Source of the DNA: Giardia muris
Lineage: Eukaryota; Fornicata; Diplomonadida; Hexamitidae
Direction of reading: 5' to 3'
Length of the DNA stretch: 64,000 bases
NCBI GenBank assembly: GCA_006247105.1
Contig: CM016927.1
Location: 186,001-250,000, forward strand
In this document: positions 53,322 through 62,962 of the stretch, in pieces
How the letters are laid out: every line of letters starts with the position of its first letter
How positions within the stretch are numbered: the stretch's first letter is position 1
Translations under genes and position numbers: made by a program
The notes under the pieces: model-generated
Databases searched by the model: none
Told to the model about the DNA's origin: nothing
The model's input: only the letters and a program-made list of their open reading frames with translations

Positions 53322-56246
53322 TCAGCTCCCTTGAACGTTGCGCAGCTGCACAAGCTCGCATGTCAACATGGCAATCGTCCGGTGGAGGTCGCTAATCTCC
53401 TCTTGGATCCGCTCGGACTCCCCTTTATCAAGAATAAGTTCCTCACCCGGCACTTCGATAGTTTGTATCTCAATGCTATCGTATTGCACAGTCTTCTCCT
53501 CGGAAAGATTCGATGACGTCAATGCTCGTGTCTGGGTGACCTGATGCTGGGTATAAGGTTCCGTCTGTGTCCCTTCGGTGGATACATGGCAGACGACAAT
53601 GGGGGAGTCCTCAACAACGCTCTGGTCAATTGTCGACTCGAGGGCCTTTCGGAAGCTACGGTGCTCGTTGCTCTGGAGGTCATGTAACTGTGACATTGCC
53701 GAGGCCAATTGTGAGCGGAGTTGTAAGAGCTCATCAGACTCCTGTAACGATGGAACGGGTGTCAATAAGTCTCCAGGGATCTCCTCTTCAGAGGCACCAT
53801 ACCGTCGAAGCATTACTTGGAGACGAGCGACGTTCGTCTTGTATTCGACTTCCCGTAGTACCGTCTCGTTGTACTGTGTCGATAATGCATCCAAGCGTTC
53901 CAGGGAGTCCTTATACGCGTCCTTTAAAACTCGTAGTGCCTCCTTCAGGTTCTGGACCTTTGCCCGCATCACAGTGAGTTTCTCCTCGCTATCCTTTGAG
54001 GGCCGTATATTAGAAGGACTAGTGGCAACTCTCCCAGATACCTCCTTCAGCCTATCATATAGCGCCTTGATCAAGGCGTCGGATACGTTTATCTGCCGAG
54101 TGAAAGCTTCTCGCTCATCATCAGAGATATGAAGGACTTCGCAGAGCTCGATCCAGGAGCGACGTACAGTCCGTACTCGATCCGAAAACACCTGCGAGAA
54201 GTCTAAGAAAGGTGAAGAGGATAATGCAAGCTCATCAGGTGAGGTATCTGGTTCCTTCTCGAGGTCCTTGTCTTGCAATGTCCGAAGGAGTTGCTCCTTC
54301 GAACGAAGCTCGTTATTCCGCGACATTAGCTCCGCTTGGAGCTGAGATATCGTACCCTTTAGTGTTGAAATGGTGATCTCGGTTTGATCCAAATGAATCT
54401 GTTGTTCGGAACATCGCCCTTCCAGATCAATGATCTGCTGGGTTGCCTTTTGTAGCTCTCCAAGAACATTCTCCACTTCCTTGTCCTTGCCTTGAAGCTC
54501 ATGGGTTAGTCTTTGAACCTCACGATGACCCGAATCCCGCTCCAAACGCACTTTTTCGACTTCCATCCGCAACCCAGTTAGAAGGGTGGAGACCTGCATC
54601 ACCCTCTCGGCTTGCTCGCGGTTCTCCGTACGTAATAGCTCCGCCTCCTCAAGCTTCTGATTATATTGCGTGTCCTTTTGCTCAATGACGGTCTCGAGCT
54701 CTCGTACTCGCAATTGCGAGTGCTCAAGGTCTGTTTGCAGCGTCCCAGTTTGGAGCTGCAGGCCTGTTGATCGTATCTCCAAAGTGGTTATCTGCGCCGT
54801 CTTCTCCTTGAGTTCGTCGTGTAAAACCCGTACCTGTTCGGCAGATCTACGGAGCTGAGTGTCACGGACCTCAAGCTCGCTCTCAAGAGACGTGATCTTG
54901 GCATCAGCGGCATACGTCCGATCGGTTCTCTGGGCCAATTCCTCTCGTAGCCGCGCCATCTCCTGGATGGCAGAGGACAAAGCAGTGACCTTTCCACTAA
55001 GCTCCCGGCTGACCTCGGCAAGTTCGAGCTCTCGTGCTTCAGAAAGCAAGGTGGCCTCCCGCACGACTCCCTTCTGGGTCTCAAGGCTTTCTAGAAGGGA
55101 AGTGTGCTCGATTGTGAGAGCGGAGTACTCGCTGTGGAGCGAGGACAGCTCGGTACGCATGGAGGCGACCATAGCGTCACGAGCATCGAGGGTTTCTGTA
55201 AGAAGCCGAATCTCCTCGGCCATTTCTAGGATCCGCTTGCAGTTCTGATCGCGTAGGTCACCGGAGACGCCGGACCCCGCCAAGTCCTGAGTGAGTCCAG
55301 CTTGCGAGCCTCCAAGTCCGTCGGTTAGAGTGTCGATCTCTGCTCGGTAGTACTCATTATTATCTATCAGCTGTTTCAATAGATCGCTCACCTCCACATC
55401 GAGCTTGCTTGTTGTAACGTCTTCTGGCGTACCAGGTACAATATCGTCCGACCGAGCAGTGGATTCGAGAGCTGTCTTGTCATATACGCGGGCCATGGAG
55501 GATGAGGAACGGGGACGTCGGTTCGCCACGAAGACTTCCTCAACACTCGCCCCAGCATCCCCATCGATTATGCTCGTCCATCGAAGTTGATCTAGACCCT
55601 CATACCCAGTGGAATGCCGGGCCGGGCGAGATAGGGAGACGGAACGAGATGTCTGTGGCACTCGAGTAAACGATTCGGAATTGTGCGAGCAAATAATACG
55701 AAGCGCTTGAAGAAAAGCGGTACAAAGAGGGTATGGCCGAGGAAAGTCACTATCGGGAGGACTATCATCGGGACTGGCTCCTTGAAGGCCACGCCCTAGC
55801 AGGTAATCCTTGCAAAGCATCAATGTTCGTGTATACTGCCTGACTAGTCTTTCCCGAGTCGCATACTCCGTGAAGATATCCTGCTTACTAAGTAGGTTCA
55901 GAGTCGTACGATGAAGGTCATCTATCTCCCGCATGGCCATATCCAGTCGTTCAGATGCCTCGGTCATGAATCGAGCCTGCTGTCTCTGTGGGAGTTCTTC
56001 CGCCGTTTCCAACAGAGCTATGAACGTATCTACAAGCATTCGCGACTCCACCCCTTCGGCCATCACGATCTCCGGGTCCAAATGAATGAGTCTGAAGCTA
56101 TGGACACTCATCCGTCCACAGAACGAACTCAGAAGGTGGATCTCCTGTCTATACATGACCCAGAGGAAGGCAAGCCGCACCGTCGCATCTGTGCGATCCA
56201 GACAGGTGGAGGGGCAACCCTCGGGCGTCGAGGTCGAGGGCGGCAT
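53322..56246 (-). CDS. Long coiled-coil protein 1
   Basis: 974 residues, ATG after CAAAAG. The N-terminal ~290 residues are mostly globular or helical, with Ser-rich linkers. Residues ~285-700 are a near-continuous coiled coil (heptads such as LLTETLDARDAMVASMRTEL and RVMQVSTLLTGLRMEVEKVR). After a Ser/Pro break (DLEKEPDTSPDELALSSSPF) further helices run to ~840, and the C-terminus ends in another coil (ERIQEEISDLHRTIAMLTCEL). No motor or enzyme motif. It is the most downstream member of a minus-strand run of five coiled-coil genes. A structural cytoskeletal role is inferred. Confidence 0.75.
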   Translation of the reverse strand: MPPSTSTPEGCPSTCLDRTDATVRLAFLWVMYRQEIHLLSSFCGRMSVHSFRLIHLDPEIVMAEGVESRMLVDTFIALLETAEELPQRQQARFMTEASERLDMAMREIDDLHRTTLNLLSKQDIFTEYATRERLVRQYTRTLMLCKDYLLGRGLQGASPDDSPPDSDFPRPYPLCTAFLQALRIICSHNSESFTRVPQTSRSVSLSRPARHSTGYEGLDQLRWTSIIDGDAGASVEEVFVANRRPRSSSSMARVYDKTALESTARSDDIVPGTPEDVTTSKLDVEVSDLLKQLIDNNEYYRAEIDTLTDGLGGSQAGLTQDLAGSGVSGDLRDQNCKRILEMAEEIRLLTETLDARDAMVASMRTELSSLHSEYSALTIEHTSLLESLETQKGVVREATLLSEARELELAEVSRELSGKVTALSSAIQEMARLREELAQRTDRTYAADAKITSLESELEVRDTQLRRSAEQVRVLHDELKEKTAQITTLEIRSTGLQLQTGTLQTDLEHSQLRVRELETVIEQKDTQYNQKLEEAELLRTENREQAERVMQVSTLLTGLRMEVEKVRLERDSGHREVQRLTHELQGKDKEVENVLGELQKATQQIIDLEGRCSEQQIHLDQTEITISTLKGTISQLQAELMSRNNELRSKEQLLRTLQDKDLEKEPDTSPDELALSSSPFLDFSQVFSDRVRTVRRSWIELCEVLHISDDEREAFTRQINVSDALIKALYDRLKEVSGRVATSPSNIRPSKDSEEKLTVMRAKVQNLKEALRVLKDAYKDSLERLDALSTQYNETVLREVEYKTNVARLQVMLRRYGASEEEIPGDLLTPVPSLQESDELLQLRSQLASAMSQLHDLQSNEHRSFRKALESTIDQSVVEDSPIVVCHVSTEGTQTEPYTQHQVTQTRALTSSNLSEEKTVQYDSIEIQTIEVPGEELILDKGESERIQEEISDLHRTIAMLTCELVQLRNVQGS

Positions 56247-56291
56247 CTTTTGAAAGCTCAGGGCCTTCTAAGCCCCATCTAGCCAAACGCG

Positions 56292-56298
56292 CTTCACT
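56292..56298 (-). terminator. Poly(A)-like AGTGAAG overlapping a TAG stop
   Basis: AGTGAAG on the minus strand overlaps the stop of coiled-coil protein 2 (TAG 56299-56297) by two bases. Confidence 0.4.
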
Positions 56299-58894
56299 AT
56301 ACGAGCGTCTGGAGGCGCTTGACCTCCCCTGTCAGCCGGGCGATCGTATCGGACTGCTCTCCAATCAACCCGTTCTTATAGTTCAACTCGTCCAATAAGG
56401 CATTGATCCGGTCCTCACGGGACTTCGTCAAGTCCAGGAGGAGGTTGACCTCCTTCTCCTTGACCCCAACGCGCTCCTGGAGCGTCCCGACCTCCGTCCC
56501 TTTTGCCTGCAAGTAAGCGGCCATTCGTTCCGATGCATCTCTTAACAGCTCACACTCTTTCTCGAGCGTACGCATGTGCTGGTGTACGAGGTTCGTCTCC
56601 GTCTCGCGGATGGACGTGGCGCTCATGTAAAGAGAGCTATTGGTGGAGGCTCCATCGACTCGGCGTCTATCCTTCGCCAATTGGTATAAGGTAACAGCAA
56701 CACGATGGACCTCGTCGGCTGAGAGGATGATCCCCTCGTCGATGACGCTGTACTCGCTCCGGAACTCTTCGATCTGGCGTCCCTGCTCTTGAATCAATTG
56801 TAACTGGTCATGCAATCGGTTCCGATGGGCCTCAGTCCCCTGTGTCTTAATCGTCTCGATCTCCTCCTTCATGGTGTCACGTTCTCGATGAGCCTCCTCA
56901 AGAGCTGCTTCGAGCTTGTCTATCTGGTGTATGGCAGAATCAACCTTCTGTTGCAGCTCCTCACACGCGTCTCTCCGTTCCACTAGAAGCTCTTTTTGCT
57001 TACTGGTCAGTTTCTTCTCCTCTTCAAGCTTCTCCATGAGAAGCTCAACTTCCTCCTGGGCCTTAGTGACAAGCTCCTGGGATTTGGCCTTGAATACCCG
57101 TTGTGCCTCCTCGGCCGCAACCAACCTGTCTTTGAGTGAGGCCTCTTCCGCAAGACGCTCCTCAAGCCTCTGATCGGCCGCCATCAGTTGAGTGCGGAAG
57201 TCCATCTCGGCCGTAGATAGTGTTCGCTGCATATCTTGCGACATCGTCTCGATCTGCGCCCGATACTCATTCACCTGGCACACCTTCGTCTCAAGATCTG
57301 CCTGCAGGGCCAGGATCGTCTTCCGATCTTCCTCGATCTGATGATCACGATGGCAAAGGTCTTCGAGAGCAGCGGTCAGTTGGGTCGATGTACTATCTGT
57401 CACAGATTTATGCTCCACGAGCTTCATTTGTAAATCGCTTACCTGTTCTAGGAGTGCCTCTCGAAGACGAGTCGTCTCCTCACCCATGGCTGTGATTCGC
57501 TCCTGAAGCTGCGCATTATCTAAGGACTGGGCTAGTAACTGCTCCCTTATCGTGGTCGTCTCCTCTTGGCTTTCTTTCAGATCTTGTTCGTATTGATCAA
57601 CGGTCTGCTGGAGTGCGAAAACCGTCTTGTTGAGCTCTCCCTGCGCCTGTAGGGCCATCTCAAGTGACGCCTCAACATTTGAACAAACGGTGCTTTTCGT
57701 ATTCAGCTCGGACTGGAGATCAAACAAACGTGTAGCCAGGTCCACTTTCTCCTCAGTAACAGACTGAAGCTCCGACTGAAGGGTGTGCGCGCGCTCCCCA
57801 GCCTCTGCAAGAGCCTCCAGTGTCTCGGTCAAACGGATCTCTATGCCCTCCTTAAGGGACTGAATGCTTTCTATCAGATGTGATTGCTCGTCGGCCCTAA
57901 GACGCTCCGCTGCAAGCTCCCTGGTGACACGCAGCTTTTCTTCCGAAAGAGTGCTGATTTGGGCCCTGAAATCGTCAACCTGCATGGTAAGTAACCTGAT
58001 CTGGGTGGAAAACCCCGAGTTCGCGGTCTCCTCCGCTTGGACTTGGTGTGAGAGCATATCGCGCTCGTTCTGGAGGCTCAAAAGCTCTTCGTCGACCCGC
58101 TTGAGAAGCGACTCACAATTTTGAAGCGCCTCGGTCCTCATTCTGAGTGTGGTCTCCAATTCCATGTACTGTTCCTTGAAGTCAGCGTACTCCTTCATCT
58201 GCATGTCTAACTTCTGCTGTAGCTCTTCCAGTAAGTCAGTCTTCTCAGCGAGGGTTGTCCTCATATCCTGTATCTCGGCATCACGCTCCTGTAAAGCCTG
58301 CTGAAGCTCTGCTGCAAGAGTATTACTAGCCACAAGCTCCTGCTCTTTGGTGGAAAGGGCCGTTGCCCAGGTCTGTTCTGATTGGAGATGGTTCTGTGCA
58401 ACGTCTCTAGTCTTTTGCTGCATCGCGACCTTCAGTCCATAGACCTTCCCCTCGATGGCAGCAAGGTGAGTGAGCAGTTTGGCGATCATATCCTGAATCA
58501 GAGACAAGCTTGGCAAATCTAGATCTAGGCCTAGGTCTAGGCTTTCGCTCCCGGTTTGGAGACGCACAAAGGAATACACCACGTCTTTGACCTTAGTGAT
58601 AGCCTCCTCGTGTTTCCGAGCCCTTTCGTCAGCCCTTTCAAGACTCTCCTCAAGAGTCATACAGTTCGCCCGTAACTTTTGGACCCGCACAGCGCACTCG
58701 GGTGGGAGCTGCGCAAGGGTAGATTCAATGTCACCATCAGTCGCCCCTTCCATGGCCTGAAGCAGAGACTCAACAGCGACCTCGGACTGTTTGTTTTGAC
58801 GGCACTCGGCCAGCTCCTGTTCATATGTCCGCGCGAGGCCCAGAAGATCCAGAACTAAGGCGCTCCCCTTAGAATCCGCCATCTGCATCGCCAT
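56297..58894 (-). CDS. Long coiled-coil protein 2, paralogue of protein 3
   Basis: 865 residues, almost entirely coiled coil from ~70 to the end, with few breaks. The C-terminal ~85 residues (SERMAAYLQAKGTEVGTLQ, then EDRINALLDELNYKNGLI) align well with the end of the upstream gene product (VRMASYLKEKGAEISNLN, then EERIVALMEELNGKDYEI), which shows common descent. It has no P-loop, no actin- or microtubule-binding motif that I recognise, and no Cys-rich region. The start ATG shares one base with the stop of coiled-coil protein 3 (GTAAATAATG). A scaffold role in the flagellar or disc cytoskeleton is inferred from composition and neighbours. Confidence 0.77.
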   Translation of the reverse strand: MAMQMADSKGSALVLDLLGLARTYEQELAECRQNKQSEVAVESLLQAMEGATDGDIESTLAQLPPECAVRVQKLRANCMTLEESLERADERARKHEEAITKVKDVVYSFVRLQTGSESLDLGLDLDLPSLSLIQDMIAKLLTHLAAIEGKVYGLKVAMQQKTRDVAQNHLQSEQTWATALSTKEQELVASNTLAAELQQALQERDAEIQDMRTTLAEKTDLLEELQQKLDMQMKEYADFKEQYMELETTLRMRTEALQNCESLLKRVDEELLSLQNERDMLSHQVQAEETANSGFSTQIRLLTMQVDDFRAQISTLSEEKLRVTRELAAERLRADEQSHLIESIQSLKEGIEIRLTETLEALAEAGERAHTLQSELQSVTEEKVDLATRLFDLQSELNTKSTVCSNVEASLEMALQAQGELNKTVFALQQTVDQYEQDLKESQEETTTIREQLLAQSLDNAQLQERITAMGEETTRLREALLEQVSDLQMKLVEHKSVTDSTSTQLTAALEDLCHRDHQIEEDRKTILALQADLETKVCQVNEYRAQIETMSQDMQRTLSTAEMDFRTQLMAADQRLEERLAEEASLKDRLVAAEEAQRVFKAKSQELVTKAQEEVELLMEKLEEEKKLTSKQKELLVERRDACEELQQKVDSAIHQIDKLEAALEEAHRERDTMKEEIETIKTQGTEAHRNRLHDQLQLIQEQGRQIEEFRSEYSVIDEGIILSADEVHRVAVTLYQLAKDRRRVDGASTNSSLYMSATSIRETETNLVHQHMRTLEKECELLRDASERMAAYLQAKGTEVGTLQERVGVKEKEVNLLLDLTKSREDRINALLDELNYKNGLIGEQSDTIARLTGEVKRLQTLV

Positions 58895-60885
58895 TATTTA
58901 CATGCTGTTTTGAGCCTCTCGTTAAGCGCCATGATCTCGTAGTCCTTGCCGTTCAGCTCTTCCATCAGGGCGACGATCCTCTCCTCCTTCTCGCTAATCG
59001 ACTGTATGAGCTCATCGATGTTTGCCTGACGTGCATGAAGTTCCTCGTTAAGGTTCGAGATCTCCGCTCCCTTCTCCTTGAGGTAGGACGCCATCCGGAC
59101 GAGGGCGTCGTGGGGGACTCGCGTCTCCTCGTCCTTAAGGCGTAGCTTCTCCAGGAGAAGTGCTCGCTCTGCCGCACGCTGACGAATCTCTTCTGACGAT
59201 CTGTTGAGGGAAGTCGAGACCCCCTGCAGCTCGTCCTCGGCCGTACGCTTCTCATGAAGGAGCTCCTCGAGCTGGCGCTGAAGCTCATCAAGCTCGTTGC
59301 TCATCTCCTGGCAGTTATCCTCCGCGATCAGCAGCTCATCACGTAGGCGCTCGATAACCTTGTCCTTGTCTGCATCCTCTCCGCGAGCTTTCTCGAGGGT
59401 CTCCTGAAGCTCTGCGTTCTCCTTGTCCCGGACGGCAAGCTTGTCCTCCAACTCTCTAAGGTTCTTCTCCTTCTCATCAAGTCCGGTCTTCGCCTGGATG
59501 AGGTCCTTTTCAGCCGTCCCAAGCTCATCCTCGGTACGCTTCAGATCACTGATCAGTTTCGTTATCTCCCCATCTTTGCGCTGATCCTCATAGTCCTTCT
59601 CCATCAGTTCCTGACGAAGAGACTTCATCTCATCGTTGGCATTCGTCAAAGCGCGCGTCGACTCATTCAGGTCTGCCTGAGTGCGTTCTAGGTCGCTCTT
59701 GAGCTTTTCGATCTCGCGGGTGTGATCATCTGCAGCGCGCTGTGTCGATGAGAGGTCCTCAAAGGTCAAGGCGAGCTCCTTCGCCTGTTCTTCAATGGCC
59801 TTTTCCTTCTCACGGATAACTTCATTGAGCTTCTCAACATCCTGGGCCTGTTTCTCCTTCTCCTCCGTGAGAGCCTGGATGCTTTGGTGCAAGCTCTGCA
59901 TTTGCTCTTTATCCTCGGCAGAGACGCGTGCAGTCTCTGCAAGGCTTGCAACAAGCTCGTCATTTTTCTCTCTAAGGTCATCGCATCTATCCCGAAGGTC
60001 GTCGCAGGCCTGCTTGCTCTCGGCGAGGGTTTCCTTCTGCGTTTGCAACTCCTCCTCAAGTGTGTCCCGTTCCTTCATGAGGGCCTGGATACGTTCCTGT
60101 GCGATGAGGAGGTCGTCGGAGTTTGTCGTATAAAGCCCACTGAGACGGGCGATCTCCATCTCGAGGACCTTGATGCGTTCGATGCAGCGGCTAAGCTCCA
60201 AGGATTTCTTGTCGAGGTCCTCGGTCATAATGACGATAGATTGGCGGAACGTCTCGATCGTCTTCTCCTTCTCCAGGAGTAGGCGTACCTTCTCCTCGTC
60301 AGCGGCCCGGGCCTCTTCAAGCTTCTTCTGGCAGTTCCCAACCTCCTCCGTCAACCTACTGATCTCGTTGAAACGCGAGGATATGTCATCGTTGTATTTC
60401 GCAACCTCCAGGCTCGTCGCGAACGACTCGCGGATAAGGTCGCGGGAGCCCGAACCTCCTGCTAGTTTCTTGAGTCGAATCTGATCAGCCTTCAGTCTAA
60501 TGAGCTCTGCTTTAAGTGAGTCGATCTCGGCGTCCTTCTGGCAGAGCTGCTCCTTCAGAAGCTCTTCGGTCGATTGGGGTCCATCAATAGACGTCCCTCT
60601 TAAAGTCTCGATTAGGGCATCCCTTTCCTCGAGACGCGCGGTCAGTCCCGCGAGCTCCGTCTGCGCGGCCTGGAGTGTCTGCATGACGCCCTCGAGTTCC
60701 TCGCTCGGCACCTTGCCCTCGTCCTTCAATATGCGAAGCTGGGCGTCGCGAAGCTCGACATCGAGACGGAGCTGCGAAATCGTCGAGGTCAGGTGTGCAA
60801 TGTTGTGCGTGAGGCGTATGACCTCGCGGCCCTTCTTCTGAACCTCGGCATCCAGGCGCGCGGTAGAGAGAGCTTCTGGAGACAT
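58894..60885 (-). CDS. Long coiled-coil protein 3, paralogue of protein 2
   Basis: 663 residues from an ATG behind GGAAAAAAG; a GTG six codons earlier is ignored. It is coiled coil from about residue 15 to the end, very Glu/Lys/Leu-rich (EKEKAIEEQAKELALTFEDL). The middle region has regular units of the form KD/ELxxTExDLxxAKxxLDExEKxL. The last ~75 residues match the C-terminus of protein 2. No enzymatic domain. Its stop TAA overlaps the next ATG within TGTAAATAATG. The gap to the upstream gene is 27 bases and contains AGTAAAC. Confidence 0.77.
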   Translation of the reverse strand: MSPEALSTARLDAEVQKKGREVIRLTHNIAHLTSTISQLRLDVELRDAQLRILKDEGKVPSEELEGVMQTLQAAQTELAGLTARLEERDALIETLRGTSIDGPQSTEELLKEQLCQKDAEIDSLKAELIRLKADQIRLKKLAGGSGSRDLIRESFATSLEVAKYNDDISSRFNEISRLTEEVGNCQKKLEEARAADEEKVRLLLEKEKTIETFRQSIVIMTEDLDKKSLELSRCIERIKVLEMEIARLSGLYTTNSDDLLIAQERIQALMKERDTLEEELQTQKETLAESKQACDDLRDRCDDLREKNDELVASLAETARVSAEDKEQMQSLHQSIQALTEEKEKQAQDVEKLNEVIREKEKAIEEQAKELALTFEDLSSTQRAADDHTREIEKLKSDLERTQADLNESTRALTNANDEMKSLRQELMEKDYEDQRKDGEITKLISDLKRTEDELGTAEKDLIQAKTGLDEKEKNLRELEDKLAVRDKENAELQETLEKARGEDADKDKVIERLRDELLIAEDNCQEMSNELDELQRQLEELLHEKRTAEDELQGVSTSLNRSSEEIRQRAAERALLLEKLRLKDEETRVPHDALVRMASYLKEKGAEISNLNEELHARQANIDELIQSISEKEERIVALMEELNGKDYEIMALNERLKTACK
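58896..58902 (-). terminator. TGTAAAT fused to stop and next start (minus strand)
   Basis: The minus-strand TGTAAATAATG contains the stop of coiled-coil protein 3 and the ATG of protein 2. It is the same 11-mer as at the giant GTPase-like/helical-protein junction at 34119-34129. Confidence 0.45.
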
Positions 60886-60906
60886 CTTTTTTCCTTGCCT
60901 CACCCC

Positions 60907-60913
60907 GTTTACT
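60907..60913 (-). terminator. Poly(A)-like AGTAAAC after coiled-coil protein 4
   Basis: Minus-strand TGAGTAAAC: the stop TGA (60915-60913) shares its final A with AGTAAAC, an exact AGTRAAY match. Confidence 0.5.
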
Positions 60914-62946
60914 CACTCAGAAATCCGCGAGTCGCGGCCCAGTAGCGCCTTGATGGTCTCATTCTTCGCGATCACGGACTTCCGAAGGTCCTCGAGGTCC
61001 GAGTTCTTGCGTTGAATCTCATGGCTGAGTCCCTGTATCAAAGTCTCATTATCGAGTAACTGATCACGCAATTGTGTGACAATCTCCTCCAGTTGCTCGA
61101 TCTGGGGCTGGATTTCCTGAAGAACCGCATCCTGGTCATCGGGATCTGGTACGGAAGAGGCCGCCTGTCGTGCTTTATCGAGGCTATCTATGTAGTCCAT
61201 TTTGGTCTTTAGAAGCGTAATGAGGTTCCCGAGAGCCAGATCCAAGGAGGAGACGTGCTCGTCAAGAGACGTAGGCAGATCAACCAAATAGCGTTTGAGT
61301 ACGGGTTTGGGCTTCTCCCCAGACTCTGGGGAGCCCTCCTGGGAGAAATAGGCGTAGGTTCGCTCCAGCTCTGTACGGATCCCCACGAGAAGCGCCAGGT
61401 GCGCGTCATTAAGTGCGGCACTCGTGCTAAGGGCGAGATTCGCGGCTTTCAGACGCTCCTCTAGTGCTACAATACTCCCCTCCTTCTCCTGAAGCTCCTT
61501 CGAGAAGTTGGCGATGTCCTCTGCGATCTGCCGATTGTCCTCGAGCTGTGTAACAAGTTGCTTGTCTTTGTGCAAGGACGCCCGCCGAAGTTCAGCAATC
61601 TCCGCCTCGTATTTCCCCACTTGGTTCACCAGCTCGGCGGATCGGGCCTCGAACTGCTTTGTCGTTGCGTAGAGCTGCGCATACTCAGCGTTCTTCTCTT
61701 TGTACGCGTCCATCAGGGCGCGTGTCTGCTTAAGGCGTTGGCTCTCGAGTTCGTTAAGCTCATCGATCTGCACCTGAAGTACGCGGATGTCTCCCTCATA
61801 CTTGAGAAGCTCCTCACGAGCAGCACTCAACTCAGCTTCGAGACGAGCCCTGGCGTCCTCCGCGATCACTCGGCGTTCATCCGCTAAGTCGGCACTCCTC
61901 TTCGAGATATCAATGTTTGTAGAGGCGAGCTCCAGATTGTATTGAAGTTGAACCTGATCTTGCTCCCGCTCTCGAAGAAGTGATAGTTCTCTTTCCTTTG
62001 CACATAAGAGGTTCGAGAGCTCAACGATACGTTCCTCGTTCTGAGCGAGGCGGGCAGCCTGCCGTTGGAGGAGAGCCTCCATCTGGTGTGCACACTCATC
62101 ACTCCGCTCGCGTTCCTCGGTGCATCGGGCGAGCTCGAGTTGGAGCTTCTCAAGAACGCTATCCTTCGCGATCGTTCCCCGGATCGCCTCCTCGGCCTTC
62201 TCCAGGGCCGTCTCCGTCGCCTGCAGCTTGCTACGAGCTTTCCGTGCGTCTTCCTCTGCCTTGGTGGCCGCACGTTGATAGTGCTCCGCCTTATTCTTCC
62301 AAGCCGTGAGGTCAGCAAGATACAAATCCCGGGCCTGCTCGACCTCATGGAGGAAGGCCTCGGTGGCTAGAAGCTTCTTCTCCGTTTCCTGAGCCCGCGA
62401 CTTTTGGCCTTCTGTATCAATAGACCCACGGGCGGAGACTTGCATATTTGGAGACCGTGCCTGAAGCGCGTGGAGCTGGGCTGTCAGCTGCCCGATCTCC
62501 CGCTGCTGCTCTTCAAGGCGTTGTGTAAGCGCATCAACGGACCGGGTGCTCCGCACCAAGCTATCTAAGCCAGCCCCCTCGCCCTCGGGGAGGTGCGAGG
62601 CAGAGCGCGAGCGATGTGCATGAGAACCTCTTCGCTCACCTGTCACGTCGGATAAAAGCTGGCTCATCCGCAAAGATCCCACAAGCGTCTCTTCTGTATC
62701 CGGCTTCGAATGCCCTGACTCCGCCCTGAGATCAATCGCCTGGCTCGGGTATCGCCAGATTGGGCGGCGGAGATCATCGTGGGTCGAAACGAGATGGACG
62801 GGGGTCCCAGCCTCTGCCGCGGCGACTGCTGCCTCCACTTCCTGGAGCCGCATGTCCTGCGCCGAGAGCTGCAGCCCCAGGTTTGTGATTAAACGCTCGC
62901 GACGCTCCAGGCTCCGGCCCTCCTGTGGCTGTGGACGATCTGTCAT
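60913..62946 (-). CDS. Long coiled-coil protein 4
   Basis: 677 residues, ATG after AGTAAAA. The first ~140 residues mix a short helix (RERLITNLGLQLSAQDMRL) with a Ser/Arg-rich linker. From ~140 on it is near-continuous coiled coil, with a Pro/Gly break near 555-570 (EGSPESGEKPKP). The C-terminal heptads (NSDLEDLRKSVIAKNETIKALLG) resemble those ending protein 5 (NTQLRTTIRRKNEQLMQLMK), a possible further paralogy. No catalytic motif. Part of the minus-strand coiled-coil run. Confidence 0.75.
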   Translation of the reverse strand: MTDRPQPQEGRSLERRERLITNLGLQLSAQDMRLQEVEAAVAAAEAGTPVHLVSTHDDLRRPIWRYPSQAIDLRAESGHSKPDTEETLVGSLRMSQLLSDVTGERRGSHAHRSRSASHLPEGEGAGLDSLVRSTRSVDALTQRLEEQQREIGQLTAQLHALQARSPNMQVSARGSIDTEGQKSRAQETEKKLLATEAFLHEVEQARDLYLADLTAWKNKAEHYQRAATKAEEDARKARSKLQATETALEKAEEAIRGTIAKDSVLEKLQLELARCTEERERSDECAHQMEALLQRQAARLAQNEERIVELSNLLCAKERELSLLREREQDQVQLQYNLELASTNIDISKRSADLADERRVIAEDARARLEAELSAAREELLKYEGDIRVLQVQIDELNELESQRLKQTRALMDAYKEKNAEYAQLYATTKQFEARSAELVNQVGKYEAEIAELRRASLHKDKQLVTQLEDNRQIAEDIANFSKELQEKEGSIVALEERLKAANLALSTSAALNDAHLALLVGIRTELERTYAYFSQEGSPESGEKPKPVLKRYLVDLPTSLDEHVSSLDLALGNLITLLKTKMDYIDSLDKARQAASSVPDPDDQDAVLQEIQPQIEQLEEIVTQLRDQLLDNETLIQGLSHEIQRKNSDLEDLRKSVIAKNETIKALLGRDSRISE

Positions 62947-62953
62947 TTTTACT
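62947..62953 (-). terminator. AGTAAAA poly(A)-like motif fused to the start of protein 4
   Basis: On the minus strand AGTAAAAATG joins the downstream signal of coiled-coil protein 5 (stop at 62965-62963) to the start of protein 4, so one A-run may serve as both poly(A) signal and initiator. Confidence 0.45.
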
Positions 62954-62962
62954 CTGAGCCTC

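Noticed and set aside
53578..54132. 184-codon plus-strand frame
   Set aside because: Antisense to coiled-coil protein 1; Ser/Arg-rich mirror of a Glu/Leu-rich coil.
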